From positions 1-21,576 of the IMG/VR virus record IMGVR_UViG_3300030103_005567: 21,576 nucleotides of DNA, one strand, 5' to 3'. Origin of the DNA: a virus. A program made the translations under genes and the position numbers. Of the stretch, positions 14,541 to 21,040 are shown one piece after another. The notes under the pieces are model-generated. The model ran no database searches, had not been told where the DNA came from, and was given only the letters and a program-made list of their open reading frames with translations. The stretch's first letter is position 1. Each line of letters opens with the position of its first letter.

Positions 14541-14818
14541 TATTTTTTCTTTTTAAAAGTTGCTTTTTTAGTATTTCTAACAAATTGTTTACCTTTTTTA
14601 CTACCTCTAACTTTTTTAGCTACCGTAGCTTTTCTTTCTGCTTTAGTTAAAGATTGAGCTTTCTTTTTAGGTAAACATCTTGTTGTTGCCTTACCTTTTT
14701 TCATAGTACCACAAGGACCAGTAATATTACCTTGAGTATTAATACGCACCCAGTTTTCTTTTTTAAACCAGTCACGTAAAGACTCTTGAATAACTTCCTT
14801 TATGCGGTCTTGTGTCAT
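14540..14818 (-). CDS. Small very basic protein with capsid-targeting-like leader
   Basis: A 92-residue protein. The leader MTQDRIKEVIQE|SLRDWF has an IQE|S site (10-13). After it come ENWVRINTQGNITGPCG and a second Cys in TTRCLPKKKAQSLTKAERKA (C36, C48), then a tail rich in Lys, Arg, Ala and Thr. The 'WVRI-x-T-x-G-NI-x-GPCG ... RCLP' pattern is one I recall from several marine virus proteins, of unknown function. The net charge is strongly positive, suggesting DNA contact inside the capsid. TAATG overlaps couple it to both neighbours. Confidence 0.6.
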   Translation of the reverse strand: MTQDRIKEVIQESLRDWFKKENWVRINTQGNITGPCGTMKKGKATTRCLPKKKAQSLTKAERKATVAKKVRGSKKGKQFVRNTKKATFKKKK

Positions 14819-15543
14819 TATCCTTTTTTTCTTTTACCGTCAGATCCCTTAATTTGGCCTTTACAAACCTTTACTCCCCTACCTGAAAGGTAGGCAGAGG
14901 ATTTTTCACCTGCTCTTTTACGGGCCGCTATATAATTTTTACCTCTAGCACAAAGACCTTCAGTTAAGTTTTCACCAAGTTTTTTAATTTCTTGGACTTC
15001 CTTTACTATTTCTTCTTTAGTAAGCCCGGGGTTATTTTCCATTACAAATTCTATGGTTTCTTTAAGCCCACCAGGCGTAGTAAGTTTTTTACCTTCCATA
15101 CTTCTATTATACCCACAACTACCTTCTTTACGTAATGTTTTTGAAAGTGTTAAACCTTTTAAGTATTTGCTGTCTGAGGGGGATAACTGTGCCCCGGGTT
15201 TGTCTTTATCTTTATCTTTTCTTCTTAAACGAGCTATTTCTTTATCTATTTTAGAAGTAGGGATTTTTTCTCCTTTTTTAACTCCTAATTTTTTTCTAAT
15301 AGTCCCTTGTTTAAGTTTACCAGTTGCTTTTCCTTTTGCGGAAAATTTTTCAATAGTATCACCCTCTTTCATTACATGTTTATCTAACAGATGCTTTAAA
15401 TCTATTACAAACTTAGTTTTATCATCTATTTCGATTTTTTCTTCATTTACTGGGAATGAAAGAGTAATATCATCAATGGATATTTCTTCTCCTTTATGGA
15501 GTTTATCCATCATATCCTTAGTAATTTGCAGTTTTTTAGCCAT
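14818..15543 (-). CDS. Basic protein with C-terminal LCxRG/KVCKGQIKG module
   Basis: A 241-residue protein. The N-terminal 60 residues are helical and charged. Residues 66-140 form a basic stretch (AKGKATGKLKQGTIRKKLG... through KYLKGLTLSKTLRK) of a kind I recall in other marine phage genes. A short helical segment (158-192) follows, then LTE|G (194-197) directly before the module LCARGKNYIAARKRAG...GVKVCKGQIKGSDGKRKK (197-240). The (I/L)TE sequence also precedes the same module in the 85-aa protein, so cleavage could release the module in both. The function is unknown. The start is 6 bases after a TATTTATA element. Confidence 0.6.
   Translation of the reverse strand: MAKKLQITKDMMDKLHKGEEISIDDITLSFPVNEEKIEIDDKTKFVIDLKHLLDKHVMKEGDTIEKFSAKGKATGKLKQGTIRKKLGVKKGEKIPTSKIDKEIARLRRKDKDKDKPGAQLSPSDSKYLKGLTLSKTLRKEGSCGYNRSMEGKKLTTPGGLKETIEFVMENNPGLTKEEIVKEVQEIKKLGENLTEGLCARGKNYIAARKRAGEKSSAYLSGRGVKVCKGQIKGSDGKRKKG
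14824..14955 (-). repeat. LCxRG module, copy 2 (coding repeat)
   Basis: Codons 197-240 of the 241-aa protein, paralogous to codons 18-61 of the 85-aa protein. The longest shared run is VKVCKGQIKGSDGK. Confidence 0.8.
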
Positions 15544-15549
15544 GTTAAT

Positions 15550-15557
15550 TATAAATA
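15550..15557 (-). promoter_or_regulatory. TATTTATA element before the 241-aa gene
   Basis: The coding strand reads ACATATTTATAATTAACATG. It lies in a 21-base gap, 6 bases before the start codon. Exact 8-mer match with four other gaps. Confidence 0.45.
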
Positions 15558-15564
15558 TGTAAAA

Positions 15565-16143
15565 TTATTTAACTTTCAAATTTTCTAAAAATTCTAGTCC
15601 TTCTTGTAATTCCTGTTCTAATTTTTCTTTACTAAAACCACCTTTCCAACTTTCTACATCTCCCCTTTCTGTGATATAACTTTCACTACTTTCATTAAAT
15701 TTTTCTTCCATAAAATTTTTATATTCTTTTTGAAGATTATTTATATGTTCATTGTGCATGTTGTTGTAATATTCTTCTGCTTTTCCTTCTTTTCTAAGTT
15801 GGGCTTCATAGTCTACAACACAATCAAAACACTTTTGATAAGCCGGGAATACTTTTTTATCAAGATGTTTTTTCATTAAAGTACCACATTCTGGACAGAA
15901 TAAGGGCATATGGCCCATTTTTCTAAATTTGTCCATTTTAGTAATGTTTTGTCTAAGACCATTTTTAATAGTCCAAGTACGTCCATTTTCTTCCCATTCA
16001 TCACCTTCTTTATGATGTTCATATTTTTTAGTATAACCTATCCCCTCAGTAGTACGAGCACTAGTGTTGCCCGTAACAATGTTACGAGCACGTTGTACAT
16101 CTTTTTTAGAGAATTCTTTTTTTAAAACATTATCATTATTCAT
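15565..16143 (-). CDS. Zinc-ribbon-like protein
   Basis: A 192-residue protein with two CxxC pairs: FCPECG (C83, C86) and KCFDC (C105, C108), 18 residues apart, typical of a zinc ribbon. A basic N-terminus comes before it, including EENGRTWTIKNGLRQN. The C-terminal half is helical, and an ITE|R sequence lies near residues 157-160. I recall similar 'CFDC-V-x-x-E-x-x-L-x-x-x-G' zinc-ribbon proteins in other marine T4-like phages, where the function is not known. A nucleic-acid-binding or structural role is possible. The start overlaps the upstream stop as ATGA. Confidence 0.65.
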   Translation of the reverse strand: MNNDNVLKKEFSKKDVQRARNIVTGNTSARTTEGIGYTKKYEHHKEGDEWEENGRTWTIKNGLRQNITKMDKFRKMGHMPLFCPECGTLMKKHLDKKVFPAYQKCFDCVVDYEAQLRKEGKAEEYYNNMHNEHINNLQKEYKNFMEEKFNESSESYITERGDVESWKGGFSKEKLEQELQEGLEFLENLKVK

Positions 16144-16292
16144 CGTCTAAAACCTTTTACTTGTTTTTTAGTTGCTACATCCATCATAGTTTTAAGCATT
16201 AATAATCTTTTTTCAATTAAACCCTGCATTAATTCTAAGGTTTCAATATCAAATTCATTATTAACTGCCTTTATAAAATCTTTAGTCTTCAT
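16140..16292 (-). CDS. Small helical protein (50 aa)
   Basis: A 50-residue reading frame: MKTKDFIKAVNNEFDIETLE, LMQGLIEKRLLMLKTMMDVA, TKKQVKGFRR. It is predicted fully helical with a basic end. It is accepted as a gene because its start lies within an 11-base overlap with the upstream gene, its stop forms an ATGA overlap with the next start, and it exactly fills a space otherwise empty in a compact gene string. The function is unknown. Confidence 0.6.
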   Translation of the reverse strand: MKTKDFIKAVNNEFDIETLELMQGLIEKRLLMLKTMMDVATKKQVKGFRR

Positions 16293-16434
16293 TTTTATAT
16301 GGAAATTTTTGGTTTAATTTTTTTTTACGTTTATCACAACCACAATCCTCACCTACAATTTTACCAAATAAAGATTTAATACCAGTTGCCTTAGTAAATT
16401 TTTCAACTGTATCTCCTAGTCCTTTACTTTTCAT
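16282..16434 (-). CDS. Small CGC-motif protein (50 aa)
   Basis: A 50-residue protein MKSKGLGDTVEKFTKATGIK, SLFGKIVGEDCGCDKRKKKL, NQKFPYKNED. The combination GLGDTVEKFTKATGI plus CGCDKRxxxLNxxFPY is one I recall from small proteins of T4-like marine phages and Bacteroidota phages. The function is unknown; the two Cys may bind metal with a partner. A longer frame opens at 16497, but those residues lie inside the end of the upstream gene, so the start is placed at 16434, overlapping it by 11 bases. Confidence 0.65.
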   Translation of the reverse strand: MKSKGLGDTVEKFTKATGIKSLFGKIVGEDCGCDKRKKKLNQKFPYKNED

Positions 16435-19400
16435 TTTTAATTGAATCTTCCCAATTTCTAAATAAGATATTACCTTGTTCATAGGCCTCACGTTCAATTT
16501 TATCTAAAGCACTATCGGCATTAGTATTTGTAGTTTGACTATGATCTAAAGTATTATTTAAGTTTTGGTGGTGGTGAATTAATTCATGAGCATATGATCT
16601 TAAAATATCTTTAGGATGTCTACCCATAGTATATAAAGCTATTAATTGTTGATTAGGATCATAATAAGCAGTTCTGCCTAAAATGTTTTCAGCATTTTCT
16701 TTATTATCATCAATAAATTTTAATTTAGGATAAGGTTTTAAATTTAAACCATTACTACCCATGTATTGAGTTAATGATAAAATAGAAGGCATTAAATCCT
16801 CTTTTAAAGGTTTATAACCTGATCCATAAGGTGCTGATTTTTGATTATGATTAGGGGCTACATTTTCTGTTATGTCTCTATAATTTGTAGCAGGAGCGAA
16901 AGACTGCATCTTTTTTTTAGCTGCCTCCTTAGTTTTAAAAGGACCAAATGTTTGTCTAATACCCTGACCTAAAGCATCGTCTTGGTCATAATAAAATTTA
17001 CCTCCCTTTTTATAAATTGCTCTATATCTAGTACCTACATTCCCTTTAGCAAACCCACCCTTAATTTCATTGGCCTTCTTTTTTTTCTTTTGGGCCTGCA
17101 AGCGTTTAGTCTTAGCTTTAGAAGCTTCTTTACGTTTTTTAATATAGTTAAAAGCCGTTTGTAAACGTTTTTTCTTTTTAGGATCCTTAGTTCTACTTAA
17201 TGCTGCCCTTACTCTCTGATGTATTAGATTAATTACTTGGGATTGGCGAGCATGTGATTTATTTTTAAATGAGGTTTTAGATAGAGTATCAACTATATCT
17301 TGTCTCGTAGAAAACTTTACTTTTACAGTATCAGTAGGATCCTCATCTGTGTATAAACGTCTACCACTACCTTTAGGTTTTTTACCTGTACCTTTTTTAG
17401 GGTCGGCTTCAGTAAGTTTAAATAGTTTAGCATCTTCGTCACTTAAAGGACCTATTTTAGATACAGGACTACCAAAATGCCAATCTTTAATAATTCTACT
17501 TGAATCAATTTCAAAATCCACTACATGGTATCCCATAGTAGGTTCTTTACTATATTCCCAAGCTAAAGGTTTGGTTTGATATTCAGGTTTATTTTTAGTA
17601 AAATTAGGATAAGCATCTCCCCAAGTAGCAGGAACCCATTTATTATCTTTAGGAATAAGTAAAACTATTTTACCATCTTGGGTTTTAGATACAGCTATTT
17701 TTTTAAAGCCCTTTCCCATTAAAAATTGAACTGAGTTGGCTTCTTTTTCAAATTTAGGATCTATAAACATAGATTGTTGTTTCCAACCATGTAGACCTGC
17801 ATCTTTGCCTCCTGTGTTGGCATGATATGATTTAATTCTTCTAAGTTGGCTAGTAGAATTTTTTCTGACATATTTAGATCCTTGGCTAGTTTCAAAATAA
17901 GTAAAATCTTTAAGATCTACATTTTCATCTATTTGGGCTGCAGGTAAATTCTTTTTAGCATAAGCTAAATATATTTTTTTTATTTTAGCCTCTTCATCAG
18001 GGGTTAATTCATCTACTCTTTCATCCAAGAAATTTTGTAATGCTTGGCTAAAGGATATTTTTCTAGTTTTAGCATTTTTATAAATGCCCTGAACAAAAGC
18101 AGGGATTTCATAATCTAAAGTAAGATAATCTACTAATGGTAAATCCTCTTGATCTACATCACCCGGATAAGCGTCCTTACTAAATCTATATTGTGCTACA
18201 TGTTCTAATTCATGTCTTATAGCATCCTTAAGTTCAGGAATTAATTCACTATAAGCATCTGGGAATTGTGGTTGTTGATAATCTATTTGAATAGCTATTC
18301 CATCCTCATCCCCAGCAGCATTTATTATAAAAGGATTAGGACCTAATGTTTCAAAATCATTAGGAACTAAATAAACCTCTAAATCATAAGGTTCGCCTTT
18401 TAATTCACCGGCATCTTCAAAGTTGTTTTCTACTTTTTCTCCTAATGTGTCTTTAAAATAATTGATTATCATACGAGATATCATTGTTACCTCAGCATCA
18501 TATGTCCCCTCATCAAGTGGTAAAACTTGATTTGAAGTCATAAAATTCTTTTTACGCATAATAGTTTTAGCGATAGCTTTATTAGCTCGCTTCATAAAAG
18601 GAATATTAAGATTACTCTCAGTATCCTTAACTACTACGTCTTTATATTTTCTAAGGAATTCAATAAATGCTTCTTTTTCATCAGCTAATTTATCAAAAAA
18701 TTCTTCTAATTCTTCAATTGAAATGTCTGGAAAGTTTCTAGGGTCATTAAGGCGATCAAAGAAATGATTACCTGAAAGGTCTACATCTATAGGAGCTAGT
18801 TTTCTATCAGCCATATCATCTACAAATTCTACATCACCTTGGGATATAAAATCGGAATTAAATGATATACGTTCTGCAACTATATCTTTAAGCATATCCC
18901 AAATTTCATCTACTTCGGGAATGTCTGGAAGGTATTGAATGAATGCCTCTTTATCTTGGGCTAGTAATGCTTTTCTAGCCTTGGTACCACTTACCGCTCC
19001 ACCTGTTACAATTTGTTTAACTTTTACATTTTGATAAGGAAGTTTACGAAGTGAGCGAGTACGCTTTTCTATATCTTGAAAATCTTCCTCATTTCCCTCT
19101 CGAGCTCCTACAAAAAAATAAATAATTTCATCAGGATTTTTTCTAGCATAAGAATAAATAGCACCAATAGGGGGTTTATCCTTGGGAGAAGCCATTATTG
19201 TTACCTTACTAGGAAGGTATTTTTTATACATGTTCCAAATAGCAAGTGATTCTTCTTGACTTATAGAATCTCTTGTTCCACTTCCTACTAAAATAATTAA
19301 TTCATCTAGCTCAGGATTTTCTTTTAAAGCAAGCTTTACTACTTCTAAATGGCCTGCTGTAGGGGGTTTAAACCCACCACCAAACATACCAACTATTTTT

Positions 19401-19462
19401 CGGTTAGTAGATTCATTCACGTCTATAAGGCCCTCTAATAGTGATTTAACTAAATCATTCAT
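16424..19462 (-). CDS. Giant multidomain protein: nucleotidyltransferase plus two HExxH metallopeptidase domains
   Basis: A 1012-residue protein. Residues 1-15 (MNDLVKSLLE|GLIDV) form a capsid-targeting-like leader with LLE|G. Residues 21-200 form a cytidylyltransferase-fold domain: GGFKPPTAGH (29-38) for the HxGH-type site and SGTKAR (158-163) for the late motif. Residues 205-310 are a helical module (HFFDRLNDPRNFPDISIEEL...). The first zincin domain has HELEH at 417-421 with a possible third ligand E452. Residues 510-680 form an alpha/beta region of unknown fold. A very basic helical region (711-797) follows, then a short strand-rich segment (803-860), and a second zincin domain with HELIH at 959-963 and E991/E994 as possible third ligand. 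Candidate (L/I)xE sites lie between parts: LDE318|G, LTE685|A, ITE866|N and LKE888|D. The start overlaps upstream as ATGA. Confidence 0.8.
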   Translation of the reverse strand: MNDLVKSLLEGLIDVNESTNRKIVGMFGGGFKPPTAGHLEVVKLALKENPELDELIILVGSGTRDSISQEESLAIWNMYKKYLPSKVTIMASPKDKPPIGAIYSYARKNPDEIIYFFVGAREGNEEDFQDIEKRTRSLRKLPYQNVKVKQIVTGGAVSGTKARKALLAQDKEAFIQYLPDIPEVDEIWDMLKDIVAERISFNSDFISQGDVEFVDDMADRKLAPIDVDLSGNHFFDRLNDPRNFPDISIEELEEFFDKLADEKEAFIEFLRKYKDVVVKDTESNLNIPFMKRANKAIAKTIMRKKNFMTSNQVLPLDEGTYDAEVTMISRMIINYFKDTLGEKVENNFEDAGELKGEPYDLEVYLVPNDFETLGPNPFIINAAGDEDGIAIQIDYQQPQFPDAYSELIPELKDAIRHELEHVAQYRFSKDAYPGDVDQEDLPLVDYLTLDYEIPAFVQGIYKNAKTRKISFSQALQNFLDERVDELTPDEEAKIKKIYLAYAKKNLPAAQIDENVDLKDFTYFETSQGSKYVRKNSTSQLRRIKSYHANTGGKDAGLHGWKQQSMFIDPKFEKEANSVQFLMGKGFKKIAVSKTQDGKIVLLIPKDNKWVPATWGDAYPNFTKNKPEYQTKPLAWEYSKEPTMGYHVVDFEIDSSRIIKDWHFGSPVSKIGPLSDEDAKLFKLTEADPKKGTGKKPKGSGRRLYTDEDPTDTVKVKFSTRQDIVDTLSKTSFKNKSHARQSQVINLIHQRVRAALSRTKDPKKKKRLQTAFNYIKKRKEASKAKTKRLQAQKKKKKANEIKGGFAKGNVGTRYRAIYKKGGKFYYDQDDALGQGIRQTFGPFKTKEAAKKKMQSFAPATNYRDITENVAPNHNQKSAPYGSGYKPLKEDLMPSILSLTQYMGSNGLNLKPYPKLKFIDDNKENAENILGRTAYYDPNQQLIALYTMGRHPKDILRSYAHELIHHHQNLNNTLDHSQTTNTNADSALDKIEREAYEQGNILFRNWEDSIKNEK

Positions 19463-20253
19463 GCTAAAAAGGATTTTAATTTAGATTGTGCTTCTTCTCT
19501 AGATACCGAATTATTTACTACATTTTGTATAAACTTATCGTTTAACATAGTTTTTATTTCTTCGGCATCTTTAGCTTTACGAGCATCTGAACTGGCTTGT
19601 TGTTTAGGTGTTTTAGGTTTAGTTCCTTTAGGTTTAAAAGGATCAAGATATATTTTCATTATATCTTCTAAATCCGAAATTTTTTGATCTTCTAAAGTGT
19701 TAGCCACAGAAACAAAATTAGACCCAAATAAATTTTTATATGGTTCATAATTTTGAGTTACATCTTTCCAGGTTTTCATTACAATACCCGGGGCTAAACT
19801 TCTATCTTTACCACCTGATTTTTCGTAACGATCTTGGTTTTGTTTTAAGGAACGTTCTAAATCAGTATAGACATATAACATAAATACTTCATATCCTGCT
19901 TCTTCTAATTGATCTTTTAGTTTAGAAGTTTGATTAAATGAAGCCCCGGTACCATCTAATATAAATGATTCTTTATTACCTATAGTAGAATCTAAATTAG
20001 CTTTAAATTCTTTATTAGCAGCAGCCATAGCCTTAGCTTGATTACTTCTTTCTTCAGGAGTAGCATTTTTTAGGTCTAATGTTATATTAGCCTTTTTTAA
20101 CATAGGAACATAGATATCATCTACGTTTAATGTTTTTAATCCTCCTAAATCTAAACCTCTTAAAGTATATCCTTTCCCAGCTCCAGGAGCACCTGCTAAT
20201 ATAACAGCTTTGGATTTACTTTGTATTTCCTTTAAAATATCGTATAGTTTCAC
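19459..20253 (-). CDS. Zeta-toxin-like P-loop kinase with capsid-targeting-like leader (GTG start)
   Basis: A 264-residue protein. The leader MKLYDILKE|IQSK carries LKE|I (7-10). The P-loop AVILAGAPGAGKGYTLRGL has GAPGAGKG at 21-28. VDDIY (44-48) is placed like the acidic pair of zeta-toxin/adenylate-type kinases, and FILDGTG (97-103) is the second core strand. A LERSLKQNQDR helix (132-142) may be the Arg-bearing lid. After about residue 195 comes a Lys/Pro-rich linker and a C-terminal helix. Zeta-type kinases phosphorylate UDP-sugars, but other substrates (nucleotides, tRNA ends) are known for related folds, so the substrate is open. No ATG fits the domain start; GTG at 20253 gives the leader. 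A TATTTATA element lies 14 bases upstream. Confidence 0.75.
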   Translation of the reverse strand: MKLYDILKEIQSKSKAVILAGAPGAGKGYTLRGLDLGGLKTLNVDDIYVPMLKKANITLDLKNATPEERSNQAKAMAAANKEFKANLDSTIGNKESFILDGTGASFNQTSKLKDQLEEAGYEVFMLYVYTDLERSLKQNQDRYEKSGGKDRSLAPGIVMKTWKDVTQNYEPYKNLFGSNFVSVANTLEDQKISDLEDIMKIYLDPFKPKGTKPKTPKQQASSDARKAKDAEEIKTMLNDKFIQNVVNNSVSREEAQSKLKSFLA

Positions 20254-20267
20254 AGTAAAGTATTTGT

Positions 20268-20275
20268 TATAAATA
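20268..20275 (-). promoter_or_regulatory. TATTTATA element before the kinase gene
   Basis: The coding strand reads GATTTGTAATATTTATAAC, where TAA is the stop of the upstream nuclease gene. The GTG start is 14 bases downstream. Exact match to the commonest form of the motif. Confidence 0.45.
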
Positions 20276-21040
20276 TTACAAATCTCTTTTAGCTGTGGTT
20301 CTGAATTCGGTGAAAGCAGGTTTGTGGTTTGGGTTTTCTAAGTCAAATAAAGTGCGGACTGCTCTATAGATATCTAGGTTTTCTTCTATCGTTCTAGGTG
20401 ATTCATATACTTCCCATCCTTTACCTTGCATTTTGCCCTTTTTAGAACCTCGTTTAGAAGATTTTAACCATAAAACACCAGTACGATCTACTTTTTTACC
20501 AAAACATTCCTCAAAACATTTAGCATACATAGCAGTTTGTAAATCATAGGTAGTTTGAAGGTGGTTTGAAGTTTTAAAATCAATTACCCATAATTCACCA
20601 TTAATTTCACAAATCATATCACAAGTACCTGCTACTTTTAAATCATCCGAAAATAAATGGACTTCAGCTTCAATTAAAGTAGGTTTATATTCTTCCCAAA
20701 AATCAACAAAACGTAAAAACATTTGCCAAACATTAGGAGCATACATAGGACGTCCATGTTCTAAAAATTTTAACTCCTCACCATTAAGGTATGCCTCAAT
20801 CATTTCATGTACCTGAGTACCTTCTTCGGATGCTTTTTTAACAATATAATCCGCCGAATATCCTACTTTTTTAAGCCAATCCTCAAAGAATTTACCTTTA
20901 GGGTAATGACTAAGTACGTAAGTTACTGAGGGGTAATATTCACCATTACGTTGGTAATATCTTCCATCAGGAAGTGTAATTTGTTTATGGTCATCTGATA
21001 TTTCTAATATTCGACCATAATGTTTTTTAATTTGTGTCAT
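20276..21040 (-). CDS. PD-(D/E)XK exonuclease (RecB/Cas4-like)
   Basis: A 254-residue nuclease with the full motif series of RecB-type PD-(D/E)XK enzymes: GTQVHEM (H78), an acidic strand TLIEAEVHLF (E124/E126), VAGTCDMI (D141), WVIDFKTS (D154, K156) and the trailing LQTAMYA (Q168, Y172). These residues bind the metals and position DNA in the family. No iron-sulfur Cys set of Cas4 type is seen. Encoded directly after the primase with an ATGA overlap, it is best read as a replication or recombination exonuclease. Length is typical of phage members. The last bases of the gene lead straight into a TATTTATA element. Confidence 0.85.
   Translation of the reverse strand: MTQIKKHYGRILEISDDHKQITLPDGRYYQRNGEYYPSVTYVLSHYPKGKFFEDWLKKVGYSADYIVKKASEEGTQVHEMIEAYLNGEELKFLEHGRPMYAPNVWQMFLRFVDFWEEYKPTLIEAEVHLFSDDLKVAGTCDMICEINGELWVIDFKTSNHLQTTYDLQTAMYAKCFEECFGKKVDRTGVLWLKSSKRGSKKGKMQGKGWEVYESPRTIEENLDIYRAVRTLFDLENPNHKPAFTEFRTTAKRDL

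Noticed and set aside
14248-14556. 102-codon plus-strand frame
   Set aside because: Antisense shadow of the acidic 139-aa protein; Ser-rich low-complexity product with no recognisable domain.
15053-15562. 169-codon plus-strand frame
   Set aside because: It is antisense to the 241-aa gene. Its Ser/Leu/Phe-rich composition is what reverse translation of a Lys/Glu-rich gene gives, and there is no coding context on the plus strand.
16424-16434. Possible frameshift joining the 1012-aa protein to the 50-aa CGC protein
   Set aside because: No slippery sequence is seen. The 50-aa protein has its own ATG and resembles stand-alone small phage proteins, so a simple overlap explains it.
1240-20275. TATAAATA (T4 late promoter form) on the plus strand in several gaps
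   Set aside because: There are no plus-strand genes for such promoters to serve. The motif is kept only as an undirected or minus-strand element (TATTTATA).
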